A DNA stretch of 6,698 nt from an uncultured Bacilli bacterium (GCA_948543905.1 CAOVIS010000046.1:1-6698), one strand, 5' to 3'; numbered from the stretch's first letter, positions 1-5,866 are shown. Program-made: numbers and translations. The notes: generated by a model not told the origin, from the sequence alone.

Positions 1-194
1 CAAACATTAACATCAAAACTTCCATTTACATTAACTGCTCCATTATTATTTCTACCATTAAATTCATGATTGATAACCCAACAACCTAAAACTGTATCAG
101 GTTTTTCCTCAGGGGTCAAACTAAACTTAGAATTACTACTCTTTTTAGCCTTTCCAATCACCGCTTTCGTAACAATCTCTTTATAACTAGCCAT
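1..194 (-). CDS. cotE: CotE-family outer spore coat protein, N-terminal 64 codons (3' end outside window)
   Basis: CotE is the morphogenetic protein that directs assembly of the outer spore coat around the forespore in Bacillus. The visible start, MASYKEIVTKAVIGKAKK, lines up from memory with the B. subtilis CotE start (MSEYREIITKAVVAKGRK). The following parts also fit: a segment containing LTPEEKP, then a glycine-tryptophan-INH motif (LGCWVINHEFNG, residues about 36-47), then NGSFDVNVW. In CotE the equivalent stretch is a conserved ILGGWIINHKY...GYYDINVW. The last tryptophan is inferred from a codon cut by the window edge. The start is the ATG at 194, preceded by a strong ribosome binding site (TAGGAGGGA) about 7 bases upstream. 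The gene is transcribed away from the HIT gene. Only about a third of the usual length (roughly 180 residues) is visible, so integrity cannot be judged. Family assignment is fairly sure; the sporulation role in this organism is inferred. Confidence 0.85.
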   Translation of the reverse strand, partial: MASYKEIVTKAVIGKAKKSSNSKFSLTPEEKPDTVLGCWVINHEFNGRNNNGAVNVNGSFDVNV

Positions 195-207
195 AAGTAT
201 CTCCCTC

Positions 208-244
208 CTAATGATAATCTATGCTAAATTAAGTAAAAGTTCAC
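208..244 (-). promoter_or_regulatory. Candidate sporulation-type promoter of the cotE-like gene
   Basis: On the minus strand, CATAGATTA (223 down to 215) fits the sigma-K -10 pattern CATAnnnTA. Its first eight bases differ by one position from the sigma-E -10 CATACAnT. An AAC lies 15 bases upstream (241-239), near where the sigma-K -35 AC would sit, but the spacing is slightly short and no good sigma-E -35 is visible. Initiation near 208 would give a leader of about 14 bases that still contains the GGAGGG ribosome binding site. B. subtilis cotE is known to use sigma-E and sigma-K promoters, so the match is plausible. A sigma-A reading (GTGAAC, 17 bases, TAGATT) is also possible but weak. Confidence 0.4.
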
Positions 245-262
245 TTTTTTAATAAAAATTAT

Positions 263-291
263 TTTAGGAATTATATTTTATATGTTATAAT
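263..291 (+). promoter_or_regulatory. Extended -10 promoter of the HIT gene
   Basis: A perfect TATAAT lies at 286-291, preceded by TG one base upstream (283-284), giving the extended -10 form TGTTATAAT. The -35 region at the 17-base position (263-268, TTTAGG) is poor, as is often the case when an extended -10 is present. Transcription should begin near 298. That leaves a leader of only about 10 bases before the ATG at 308 and places the earlier in-frame ATG at 296 at or before the transcript start. Confidence 0.7.
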
Positions 292-307
292 TTAGATGGG
301 TGATGAC

Positions 308-682
308 ATGGACTGTATATTTTGTAAAATAGCTAAAGGAGAAATGCCAGGAAATATTTTGTATCAAGATGATTTAGTTGCGGTTATTATGGATATTAAT
401 CCTACTACGGATGGACATGCACTTATTATTCCAAAAAAACATTACGAGGATTTTTTAAGTGTTAATGACGAAGTAATAAGTCATATGTATAAGGTAGCTA
501 AAAATCTAGGTCCAGAGATGATGCAAAAGTTAAACGCAAAGTCTCTTACTTTACTTATTAATTATGGTGAAGACCAAATAGTAAAACATCTCCACTTACA
601 TTTACTACCAGACTATCTTAAATCTGTAAAAAATGGTGTTAAAAGAAGCGTTGAAGAGAATTACAAAATATTAAAAAATTAA
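308..682 (+). CDS. HIT (histidine triad) family protein
   Basis: HIT proteins are small homodimeric nucleotide-binding hydrolases or transferases that act on the alpha-phosphate of nucleotide conjugates; the physiological substrate here is unknown. The protein is 124 residues long, at the short end for the family. It shows the N-terminal CxxC zinc pair (C3, C6 in MDCIFCKI), the GHALIIPKKHY strand with H45, and the triad HLHLHLL with H94, H96 and H98. C3, C6, H45 and H94 would form the usual zinc site. The loop before the triad reads NYGEDQIVKH, where bacterial HIT proteins usually have N-x-G-x-x-A-G-Q, so it is about two residues shorter. I prefer the ATG at 308 over the in-frame ATG at 296: GGTGAT at 299-304 can pair with the 16S rRNA tail at good spacing, and the promoter predicts a transcript starting near 298. 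The gene is monocistronic, with its own promoter and terminator. Confidence 0.93.
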   Translation: MDCIFCKIAKGEMPGNILYQDDLVAVIMDINPTTDGHALIIPKKHYEDFLSVNDEVISHMYKVAKNLGPEMMQKLNAKSLTLLINYGEDQIVKHLHLHLLPDYLKSVKNGVKRSVEENYKILKN

Positions 683-711
683 GAAATGCTGCAAGGAGTA
701 TTTCTTTTTTT
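681..711 (+). terminator. Intrinsic terminator of the HIT gene, probably bidirectional
   Basis: The stem AAGAAATGCT (681-690) pairs with AGTATTTCTT (697-706) around the loop GCAAGG, with one G-U pair, followed by a T run to 711. It overlaps the TAA stop of the HIT gene (680-682). On the minus strand the same hairpin has one A-C mismatch and is followed by AATTTTTT (680 down to 673), so it can also stop leftward transcription from the small unit on the other side. Confidence 0.75.
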
Positions 712-712
712 C

Positions 713-820
713 TTAGATAAATAATGAAAACATTAAAAAGCGAATTCTAATAAGTCTTGCAAACTCTAAATGATAAGCACCGGCTTTTATATTGATAAGA
801 TTATTAGCTTTTAATAACAT
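713..820 (-). CDS. Candidate 35-residue peptide, or part of a small RNA
   Basis: A 35-codon frame starts at the ATG at 820 and stops at TAA (715-713). It begins MLLKANNLINIKAGAYH and ends in a hydrophobic, basic tail with LIRIRFLMFSLFI. The possible ribosome binding site AGAAAGG lies 5 bases before the ATG, closer than ideal. What makes it worth listing is the context: a good promoter at 850-878, a palindrome at the transcript start, and a terminator at its end. The expected RNA runs from about 843 to about 673, roughly 170 bases, and the frame fills most of it. I do not recognise the peptide. The hydrophobic tail would suit a membrane-active peptide, but so short a frame could be chance inside a non-coding RNA. 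No function is assigned. Confidence 0.35.
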   Translation of the reverse strand: MLLKANNLINIKAGAYHLEFARLIRIRFLMFSLFI

Positions 821-835
821 AATACCCTTTCTAGG

Positions 836-849
836 TTAGTTGCAACTAA
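836..849. promoter_or_regulatory. Perfect 14-bp palindrome, candidate operator
   Basis: TTAGTTGCAACTAA reads the same on both strands. It begins directly after the minus-strand -10 box (855-850) and its centre falls on the expected transcription start near 843, a typical position for a repressor site. A second, shorter palindrome centred on the same TGCA core (TTTGCAAA, 872-879) overlaps the -35 box 33 bp away, about three helical turns. The position is seen in the sequence; regulator binding is inference. Confidence 0.4.
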
Positions 850-878
850 ATTTTAACATATATTCTAAAGATTTGCAA
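850..878 (-). promoter_or_regulatory. Sigma-A-type extended -10 promoter of the small unit
   Basis: On the minus strand, TTGCAA (878-873) is separated by 17 bases from TAAAAT (855-850), which is preceded by TG in the extended -10 form TGTTAAAAT. This is 4 of 6 and 5 of 6 matches to the consensus hexamers. The promoter starts immediately after the T run of the terminator that ends the long operon, so it looks like a deliberate restart of transcription. Confidence 0.6.
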
Positions 879-880
879 AG

Positions 881-901
881 AAAAAAGAGACTATGCTCTC
901 T
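881..901 (-). terminator. Intrinsic terminator at the end of the mtaB-recD2 operon
   Basis: On the minus strand, AGAGA (901-897) and TCTCT (890-886) pair around the loop GCATAG and are followed by a T run (886-881). Three upstream A residues and the T run can extend the helix past one mismatch. The hairpin starts inside the TAG stop of the 51-codon gene. The core stem is only 5 bp, so it may be moderately efficient. Confidence 0.6.
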
Positions 902-1055
902 ATTTCATACTATTTAATTTATTATTTGCTTTTTCCATAGCATTATTAACTAGTTTGGTAGCCTTTTTACTTGTTTTTTTAGAATTTAAGGCATAAGCCA
1001 TCATGCCAGCTCCAAGAGACATAGCTATAACACTACCTGCGACCATTTTTTTCAT
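900..1055 (-). CDS. Small single-helix membrane protein, 51 residues
   Basis: This gene is easily missed because of its size. It starts at the ATG at 1055, with GAGGTG (1068-1063) seven bases upstream, and ends in TAG. The peptide has a short basic start (MKK), a glycine- and methionine-rich hydrophobic segment (about residues 4-23, including GSVIAMSLGAGMMAYAL), then a lysine- and asparagine-rich tail of about 28 residues. This suggests one membrane helix with a positively charged cytoplasmic tail; cleavage as a signal peptide is less likely. Small proteins of this layout, sometimes labelled YtxH-like, are common in Firmicutes, but I cannot place it in a named family. It begins 20 bases after the recD2 stop and is followed by a terminator, so it is probably the last gene of the operon. 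A good ribosome binding site and a coherent composition argue that it is real. Confidence 0.75.
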   Translation of the reverse strand: MKKMVAGSVIAMSLGAGMMAYALNSKKTSKKATKLVNNAMEKANNKLNSMK

Positions 1056-1075
1056 TATTATACACCTCAATTATA

Positions 1076-3280
1076 TTATGTGTGAGATTTAATAAATTTA
1101 TGCAATAATTTTTCTTTTAAAGCGGTTTTTCTAGAACTAGCATAATCATTATTAACGGCCATCATAAAACTTTTAGCTTCACCTATAATAATTAAACTCT
1201 TTTTAGCTCTTGATACTCCAGTATAAATTAATTTGTTATAAAGCATTTTATAATAATTTCGCGAAACTGGTAAAATAACATGAGGAAATTCGCTACCTTG
1301 ACTCTTATGAATAGTGATAGCATAAGCATGTTTTATTTCCCACATATCCTCTTTAGTATATTCAACTTTATTGCCCTCAAAATCAATTATCATAGTATCT
1401 TTTTTACCACCCAATTTTTTTATTTCACGGATATAACCAATATCTCCATTAAAAACATTGCAATCAGGATTATTTTGAAGTTGCAAAACTTTATCTTGTT
1501 CCCGAAAAATCACTTCACCAATTTTTATCTCATCTTTTTTGGGACTTGGTGGGTTAAATAATTCTTGTAAAATTATATTTAAATTATCAATCCCGTTTTC
1601 GCCTTTATACATCGGAGCCAAAATTTGAACTTCATTTTCAGTTAGACCCTTTTCTTTGCTCATGAGGCATATCTTTTTAATCATATCTTTAATATTTTTA
1701 CTGTCGGCTTCTAAAAAATTGTAATCATCTTTTTTACTAACAAAACTCTCAGATAAATCTTTGTTTTTTATTTCTAATGCTAAATAAGGTATATATGAAT
1801 TATCACTTTGACGGTAGATTTTTTCTAGAGGACAAAAAGTAAATAACTCACTTTCAATTAAATCTTTTAGAATTAGGCCTGGACCTACTGAAGGAAGTTG
1901 AAAAACATCTCCAACCATGATAAGTTGAACGTTGCTTCTAATTCCTTTTAGTAAAGCATTAAATAGATTAATATCAATCATACTCATCTCATCAACAATT
2001 ATTAAGTTTTCTTGAGCCTTGTGAAATTCATTAACCCCAAAATTATTAGTATCTTTATTCCATTTTAAATAGCGATGAATAGTCATAGCTGGAAGTGTGG
2101 TAGCCATACTCATTTTTTTGCTTGCTCTACCAGTGGGAGCGACTAAGGCAATACGTCCTATTGTTTCCATCGGTGATAAGTTATGTAGCCTAATATATAA
2201 CCTTACAATAGCATTTATAATAGTTGTTTTACCAGTACCTGGCCCACCAGAGATAATAGTTACTTTATTTTCTAAAGAATTTCTAATAGCATTTTTTTGA
2301 TCTTCATTATAGTTAACACCAATTTCCGTTTCAATACTAGCTAATTCTTTATCAAAATCATAAATAGGAGTTTTATTTGCCACACTTAAAGAAAATAAAT
2401 TGCTAGTTATATCACTTTCAGCTTCATAACATTCTGTTAAATAATACATATTATTTTCAATAATTATTTTATTCTCAGTTTCTAGAGTATAAGTAATATT
2501 ATCAAAAGTATCAGGATCTAATATTAAATTAAATTCCTTTTTGAGATTATCTTTTATTTCTTCTTCATAATAGTAAGTATCACCACTGGTAAGGGATAGA
2601 CGACGCATAGCTTCTACAACACAGGCTTTAAGACGAATTTCATCATATTCTTCATGAGTAGAACGATAAATTGTATCAACTTTATTAAAATCTAAAATTT
2701 CACATAAGGTATAAAGATTTGATTCCAAAATATACTTTGTGCTCGTCTGATATTTTTTATAAATAAGTGTAGCTTCATTAATACTAAATCCAAGACTTGT
2801 TAAATTAACTAAAGAATCATCCGCATCGGAACACTCTAAAATGGATAATCTGATAGTATTCGCTTTAGTAACGCTTAAACCTTCAATATCATATAAAACA
2901 CTTGCATCTTCTTTTATTAATTTAATAGCATCTTTCCCTAACTTAGCGACTATTCTTTTGGCTGTTACCTCTCCACAACCTTTAACTAGACTGCTAGTTA
3001 GAAAATCAACTATAGCACTTTCATTCGTAGGAATTTCTTTTTCATAAGATTCTACTTTATATTGAAAGCCAAAACGTTCATGTTTAGTTGGAATTCCTTT
3101 TAAGATAAAAGTTTCATCTTCATTAATATCTAAAAAAACACCAGTAATTGTAACTGTTTTATTGATATATTCTTCCATTTTGGAGTCATTAGTTTCTTTA
3201 ATGCGAAAAACCGCAACAACGTAGCCGTTGTCCCTATTTTGATAAATAATATTTCGTATTTTTCCTTTGATGTAATTCAT
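1076..3280 (-). CDS. recD2: RecD2-type ATP-dependent DNA helicase
   Basis: RecD2 is a superfamily 1B helicase that unwinds DNA 5' to 3'. It occurs in bacteria without needing RecBC and contributes to DNA repair and replication fork progress. The 734 residues match the usual family length. The N-terminal part carries an OB-like region (about 1-75, starting with YIKGKIRNIIYQNRDNGY) and a helix-hairpin-helix stretch typical of RecD2 (GCGEVTAKRIVAKLG, 101-115). Helicase motifs are complete: Walker A GGPGTGKT (345-352), motif Ia APTGRAS (381-387), Walker B DEMS (430-433), motif III GDVFQLPSVG (457-466), motif IV around YRQ (489-491), motif V with ITIHKSQGSEF (655-665) and motif VI YTGVSRAKK (686-694) holding the arginine finger. 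The start ATG has AAGGAG about 7 bases upstream. It follows the 207-residue gene by 15 bases. Nothing suggests loss of activity. Confidence 0.96.
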   Translation of the reverse strand: MNYIKGKIRNIIYQNRDNGYVVAVFRIKETNDSKMEEYINKTVTITGVFLDINEDETFILKGIPTKHERFGFQYKVESYEKEIPTNESAIVDFLTSSLVKGCGEVTAKRIVAKLGKDAIKLIKEDASVLYDIEGLSVTKANTIRLSILECSDADDSLVNLTSLGFSINEATLIYKKYQTSTKYILESNLYTLCEILDFNKVDTIYRSTHEEYDEIRLKACVVEAMRRLSLTSGDTYYYEEEIKDNLKKEFNLILDPDTFDNITYTLETENKIIIENNMYYLTECYEAESDITSNLFSLSVANKTPIYDFDKELASIETEIGVNYNEDQKNAIRNSLENKVTIISGGPGTGKTTIINAIVRLYIRLHNLSPMETIGRIALVAPTGRASKKMSMATTLPAMTIHRYLKWNKDTNNFGVNEFHKAQENLIIVDEMSMIDINLFNALLKGIRSNVQLIMVGDVFQLPSVGPGLILKDLIESELFTFCPLEKIYRQSDNSYIPYLALEIKNKDLSESFVSKKDDYNFLEADSKNIKDMIKKICLMSKEKGLTENEVQILAPMYKGENGIDNLNIILQELFNPPSPKKDEIKIGEVIFREQDKVLQLQNNPDCNVFNGDIGYIREIKKLGGKKDTMIIDFEGNKVEYTKEDMWEIKHAYAITIHKSQGSEFPHVILPVSRNYYKMLYNKLIYTGVSRAKKSLIIIGEAKSFMMAVNNDYASSRKTALKEKLLHKFIKSHT

Positions 3281-3295
3281 GCTAGAACTCCTTAT

Positions 3296-3919
3296 TTAAC
3301 GTTTCATTTGCTTTTCTTTATAAGCTATAAAGTCAATTACTTTACTATCACTAGTTAATTGCTCTTTAGTAAAAGGATTTTCAAATACCGGATCAAGTTC
3401 CGTCTCGGCTATACCATCATAATATTTATCACGAAGTTTTTCACTAGCAAATTTAAATGGAAAATCACCTTCGTATTTATTAATGCCTCCAACTACTTGA
3501 TAAGTACTATTAGTATAAACTATCTCCCATAAATAACCTTCTAAATCAATGGCAACTTCCATATTTTCATCGATATAATATCTTACATTATCAATCTTAA
3601 AATAGTATCGGCCAAAAGTATCCGCTTGTAAAAAAATTCTTTCATCTGTAAGGATATATCGCTTAGGAAATAGGTTATCTATAGTTCTTTTTAAAGATGC
3701 AACTATACCTTTTTTTAAGGTATGAGGCTTAACTTTTATTTCTTCTGGTTCATCGATTTTAACATCTCGAACTAAATGTTTAGTAAAATCACTACTAGAA
3801 TAGCTCTTAGTTTTTAGGGATACTTCTAATACTTCCATTGAAGGCATAAAAGTATCGAAATGCTTACTTGCTAAAGCTTCAATCGTATCTTCATTTTGCC
3901 AATTATAAAAATCTTGCAT
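3296..3919 (-). CDS. Uncharacterised 207-residue protein between mtaB and recD2
   Basis: I do not recognise this protein. It has no signal peptide or membrane segment, so it is probably cytoplasmic. Residues 1-60 look helical and acidic to neutral; about 60-88 is a basic linker (KVKPHTLKKG, then SLKRTI and FPKRY). Residues 88-160 are rich in tyrosine, phenylalanine and isoleucine and look like beta strands (FGRYYFKIDNVRYYID, DLEGYLWEIVY, YQVVGGINKYEGDFPFKF). The last 45 residues are again charged and end in KEKQMKR. No catalytic motif or cysteine cluster is visible. The ATG at 3919 is preceded by AAAGGAG about 9 bases upstream. It lies 19 bases after mtaB and 15 bases before recD2, so it is translated from the same message. 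The position suggests a housekeeping role but does not define one. Confidence 0.85.
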   Translation of the reverse strand: MQDFYNWQNEDTIEALASKHFDTFMPSMEVLEVSLKTKSYSSSDFTKHLVRDVKIDEPEEIKVKPHTLKKGIVASLKRTIDNLFPKRYILTDERIFLQADTFGRYYFKIDNVRYYIDENMEVAIDLEGYLWEIVYTNSTYQVVGGINKYEGDFPFKFASEKLRDKYYDGIAETELDPVFENPFTKEQLTSDSKVIDFIAYKEKQMKR

Positions 3920-3938
3920 AATTCATTTCTCCTTTATT

Positions 3939-5228
3939 TTATATGTTTTGCAGAGCTTTGCAGGATATTACATCACCATATAAATAATTATCTTCAGATG
4001 ATATTAACTTACAAAGATATATTTGGTTTAATTTATAATCGCCTTTAATTAATACCTTTAAATAATTAGAAGTATGGCCAATTATATAGTCATTATAATA
4101 CTCTTCTGTAATAATTTCTAGAGTAGAACCAATGAATTTTTTTAAATAGGCTAATTCTAGTTCTTGAGATAAAGAAAGTAATTTTTGAGTGCGCTCTTTT
4201 TTTGTATTGAAATCTACTTGTGGCATTAAACTAGATGCGGTGCCTTTTCTTACCGAGTATGGAAAGACATGAATTTTGCTAAAATTAATATACTTACAAA
4301 AATCTAAATATTCCTGAAAATCAGCATCTGTTTCATAGGGATGCCCTACAATACAGTCGGTAGTAATTGATATATCTGGCCTAATTTCTCTTATTTTAGC
4401 AATAATACTTTTAAAATAAGCTTTATTATATTTACGATTCATTCGCTTTAAAATATTATCACTGCCACTTTGCAAAGGAATATGAAGATGATTGCATATC
4501 TTAGGTGTAGTTTTTAAAACTTCTAAAAATTTAGGTGTTAACTCGGTTATTTCAATACTTGATATTCTAATTCGCTCTAAACCATTAATTTTTGCTAATT
4601 CTTTAATTAAATCACTTAAATCATGACCATTTGAATTATAGGCTCCTGTATGAATTCCAGTTAAAACTATTTCTTGATGCTGATTTTTAGCCAAAATTTT
4701 AGCTTCTTTTATAGCTTTATTAAAATCTTTAGATCGAACACTCCCCCGAGTAAATGGAATAATACAATAAGAGCAAAAATTATCACAACCATCTTCAATT
4801 TTCATAAAAGCCCTTGTATGAGTAGTAAACTTAGCTACTTGCATATCTTCAAATTCAGTTATCCACTTAGGGCTAAAATAAATATATTGATTTTTATTTT
4901 GAATATACTCATTAATAATACTAACTATCTCACTTTTATTTTTATTACCAATTAAAATATCAATATCCATGCTTTGATACTTTTCACGATTATTCTCAGA
5001 AGAACATCCGCATACTACTAAAATACACTTAGGATTGTCTCTTTTTACTTTACGAATTATTTTTAAACTTTTTTTATCAGCTTCATTAGTAACACTACAA
5101 GTATTTACAATAGCGATATCTGGATTATCATCACATAAAATATAGCCAGAACTGATTAAATGTTCTAGCATATATTCACTTTCATATGTATTAACTTTAC
5201 ATCCTAAAGTTATAATTTTAAACTTCAT
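3939..5228 (-). CDS. mtaB: tRNA (N6-threonylcarbamoyladenosine(37)-C2)-methylthiotransferase MtaB
   Basis: MtaB is a radical-SAM methylthiotransferase that adds a methylthio group to t6A37 of tRNAs reading ANN codons, giving ms2t6A, which stabilises codon-anticodon pairing. The 429-residue protein has the three parts of the family. The N-terminal domain has three cluster cysteines: C10 in LGCKVNTYE, C44 in NTCSVTNEADKKS and C75 in VVCGCSS. The radical SAM domain has C148, C152 and C155 in DGCDNFCSYCIIP, followed by the HIPLQSGSD motif (249-257). A TRAM-like RNA-binding end spans about 365-427. LGCKVN with NTCSVTNEADKKS, and the length, fit MtaB better than MiaB or RimO. The usual GFPGE motif reads GHPYE (295-299), an unusual variant in an otherwise canonical protein. 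The ATG at 5228 has AAGGGGG about 6 bases upstream, overlapping the stop of the preceding gene. Confidence 0.95.
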   Translation of the reverse strand: MKFKIITLGCKVNTYESEYMLEHLISSGYILCDDNPDIAIVNTCSVTNEADKKSLKIIRKVKRDNPKCILVVCGCSSENNREKYQSMDIDILIGNKNKSEIVSIINEYIQNKNQYIYFSPKWITEFEDMQVAKFTTHTRAFMKIEDGCDNFCSYCIIPFTRGSVRSKDFNKAIKEAKILAKNQHQEIVLTGIHTGAYNSNGHDLSDLIKELAKINGLERIRISSIEITELTPKFLEVLKTTPKICNHLHIPLQSGSDNILKRMNRKYNKAYFKSIIAKIREIRPDISITTDCIVGHPYETDADFQEYLDFCKYINFSKIHVFPYSVRKGTASSLMPQVDFNTKKERTQKLLSLSQELELAYLKKFIGSTLEIITEEYYNDYIIGHTSNYLKVLIKGDYKLNQIYLCKLISSEDNYLYGDVISCKALQNI

Positions 5229-5239
5229 AACTTTCCCCC

Positions 5240-5776
5240 TTAATTTAATTGCTGCTGCAATGTTTTTAATGCTTTTAAAAAAGCCTCCTCTTTTTCATAT
5301 GAAATTAGTGATACCTTAACTTCGGGTTTAATTCTAACTTCTTTATTTATTAAATTATCTAAATCAACTTTCTTGATTGTTAGTTCTTCATCAATATTTT
5401 CTTCTTCACTATAATTAATAGCAAAATCATTTTTTCTATTTAGTAGTTCCTCATAACTAATGATTGCTTTTTCTTCTTGTTCTTCTTCATATTTAACTAG
5501 ATTATGATTTTCACTTTCTTCATCTTCAGCCGCTTCTAAAGCAGCAGTTAAAGCTTTTAAGTCTAGTAAATCATTAGTATTTTTTTTCTCAGGCTCTATC
5601 GACTCTATTTTACTTATAGATTTCTTAGCAACATTTACTTTTTCTTCTTTATTTTCACTTATAAAATAGACTAAAGTTATAATTAAAAGCATCAGAGCTA
5701 AAACGGCTAGAAAGAACACAATGTCAACAAATGAAAGGGTTCTAATAAAATTTATTGTATCACTAAATATCTGCAT
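5240..5776 (-). CDS. Membrane-anchored acidic protein, first gene of the operon
   Basis: I do not recognise this 178-residue protein. A single hydrophobic helix spans about residues 17-39 (VDIVFFLAVLALMLLIITLV), followed by a long, highly charged tail rich in glutamate and lysine, probably cytoplasmic. The tail has a helical alanine stretch (about 72-82, LKALTAALEAA) and two similar short motifs, ISYEELL (106-112) and ISYEKEEAFLKAL (158-170), which may be interaction sites. No enzymatic motif is seen. In-frame GTG codons at 5788 and 5785 would lengthen it, but the promoter predicts a transcript starting near 5788, leaving no ribosome binding site for them. The ATG at 5776 has GGTGA a few bases upstream and is preferred. 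The stop lies 11 bases before mtaB, so the two are very likely co-translated. The name stays open: membrane anchor with an acidic tail. Confidence 0.8.
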   Translation of the reverse strand: MQIFSDTINFIRTLSFVDIVFFLAVLALMLLIITLVYFISENKEEKVNVAKKSISKIESIEPEKKNTNDLLDLKALTAALEAAEDEESENHNLVKYEEEQEEKAIISYEELLNRKNDFAINYSEEENIDEELTIKKVDLDNLINKEVRIKPEVKVSLISYEKEEAFLKALKTLQQQLN

Positions 5777-5794
5777 AATCTTCACCACACTCTT

Positions 5795-5823
5795 ATTGTA
5801 ACAGAAAATAAGTAAATATTAAA
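5795..5823 (-). promoter_or_regulatory. Extended -10 promoter of the mtaB-recD2 operon
   Basis: On the minus strand, TACAAT (5800-5795) is preceded by TG (extended form TGTTACAAT), with TTTAAT (5823-5818) 17 bases upstream as a weak -35. Transcription would start near 5788, leaving about 12 leader bases before the ATG at 5776. It has the same layout as the HIT promoter. No separate promoter is evident inside the operon, where the gaps are 20 bases or less. Confidence 0.6.
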
Positions 5824-5866
5824 GTATAAATATATTATTTACATTTATTTTAAATAACTTTACATA

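Noticed and set aside
235..248. Inverted repeat AAAAGT-TC-ACTTTT between cotE and the HIT gene
   Set aside because: The arms are short and AT-only apart from one base, the 2-base loop is too small for a stable hairpin, and there is no gene end here for a terminator. It could be an operator, but chance is likely.
1280..1561. 93-codon plus-strand frame
   Set aside because: It lies wholly inside recD2 on the other strand, its product is the low-complexity F/I/N-rich type expected from an AT-rich antisense frame, and recD2 is fully supported.
2097..2300. 67-codon plus-strand frame with hydrophobic product
   Set aside because: It is antisense to the helicase core of recD2, including the Walker A region; the hydrophobic look is a by-product of the opposite strand.
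2841..3047. 68-codon plus-strand frame
   Set aside because: It is antisense to the helix-hairpin-helix part of recD2, with no ribosome binding site or promoter of its own.
3947..3963. Near-tandem TTTGCAGAGCTTTGCAG at the end of mtaB
   Set aside because: It lies within the last codons of mtaB and in frame; two short copies are not enough to call a repeat element.
4674..4955. 93-codon plus-strand frame
   Set aside because: It is antisense to the radical SAM region of mtaB, with low-complexity composition.
5820..5862. Inverted ends TAAAGT...ACTTTA after the right-edge gene, as a terminator
   Set aside because: Only five or six bases pair before mismatches, the interior is nearly pure A/T, and there is no adjoining GC stem with a T run. 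Terminator function cannot be supported.
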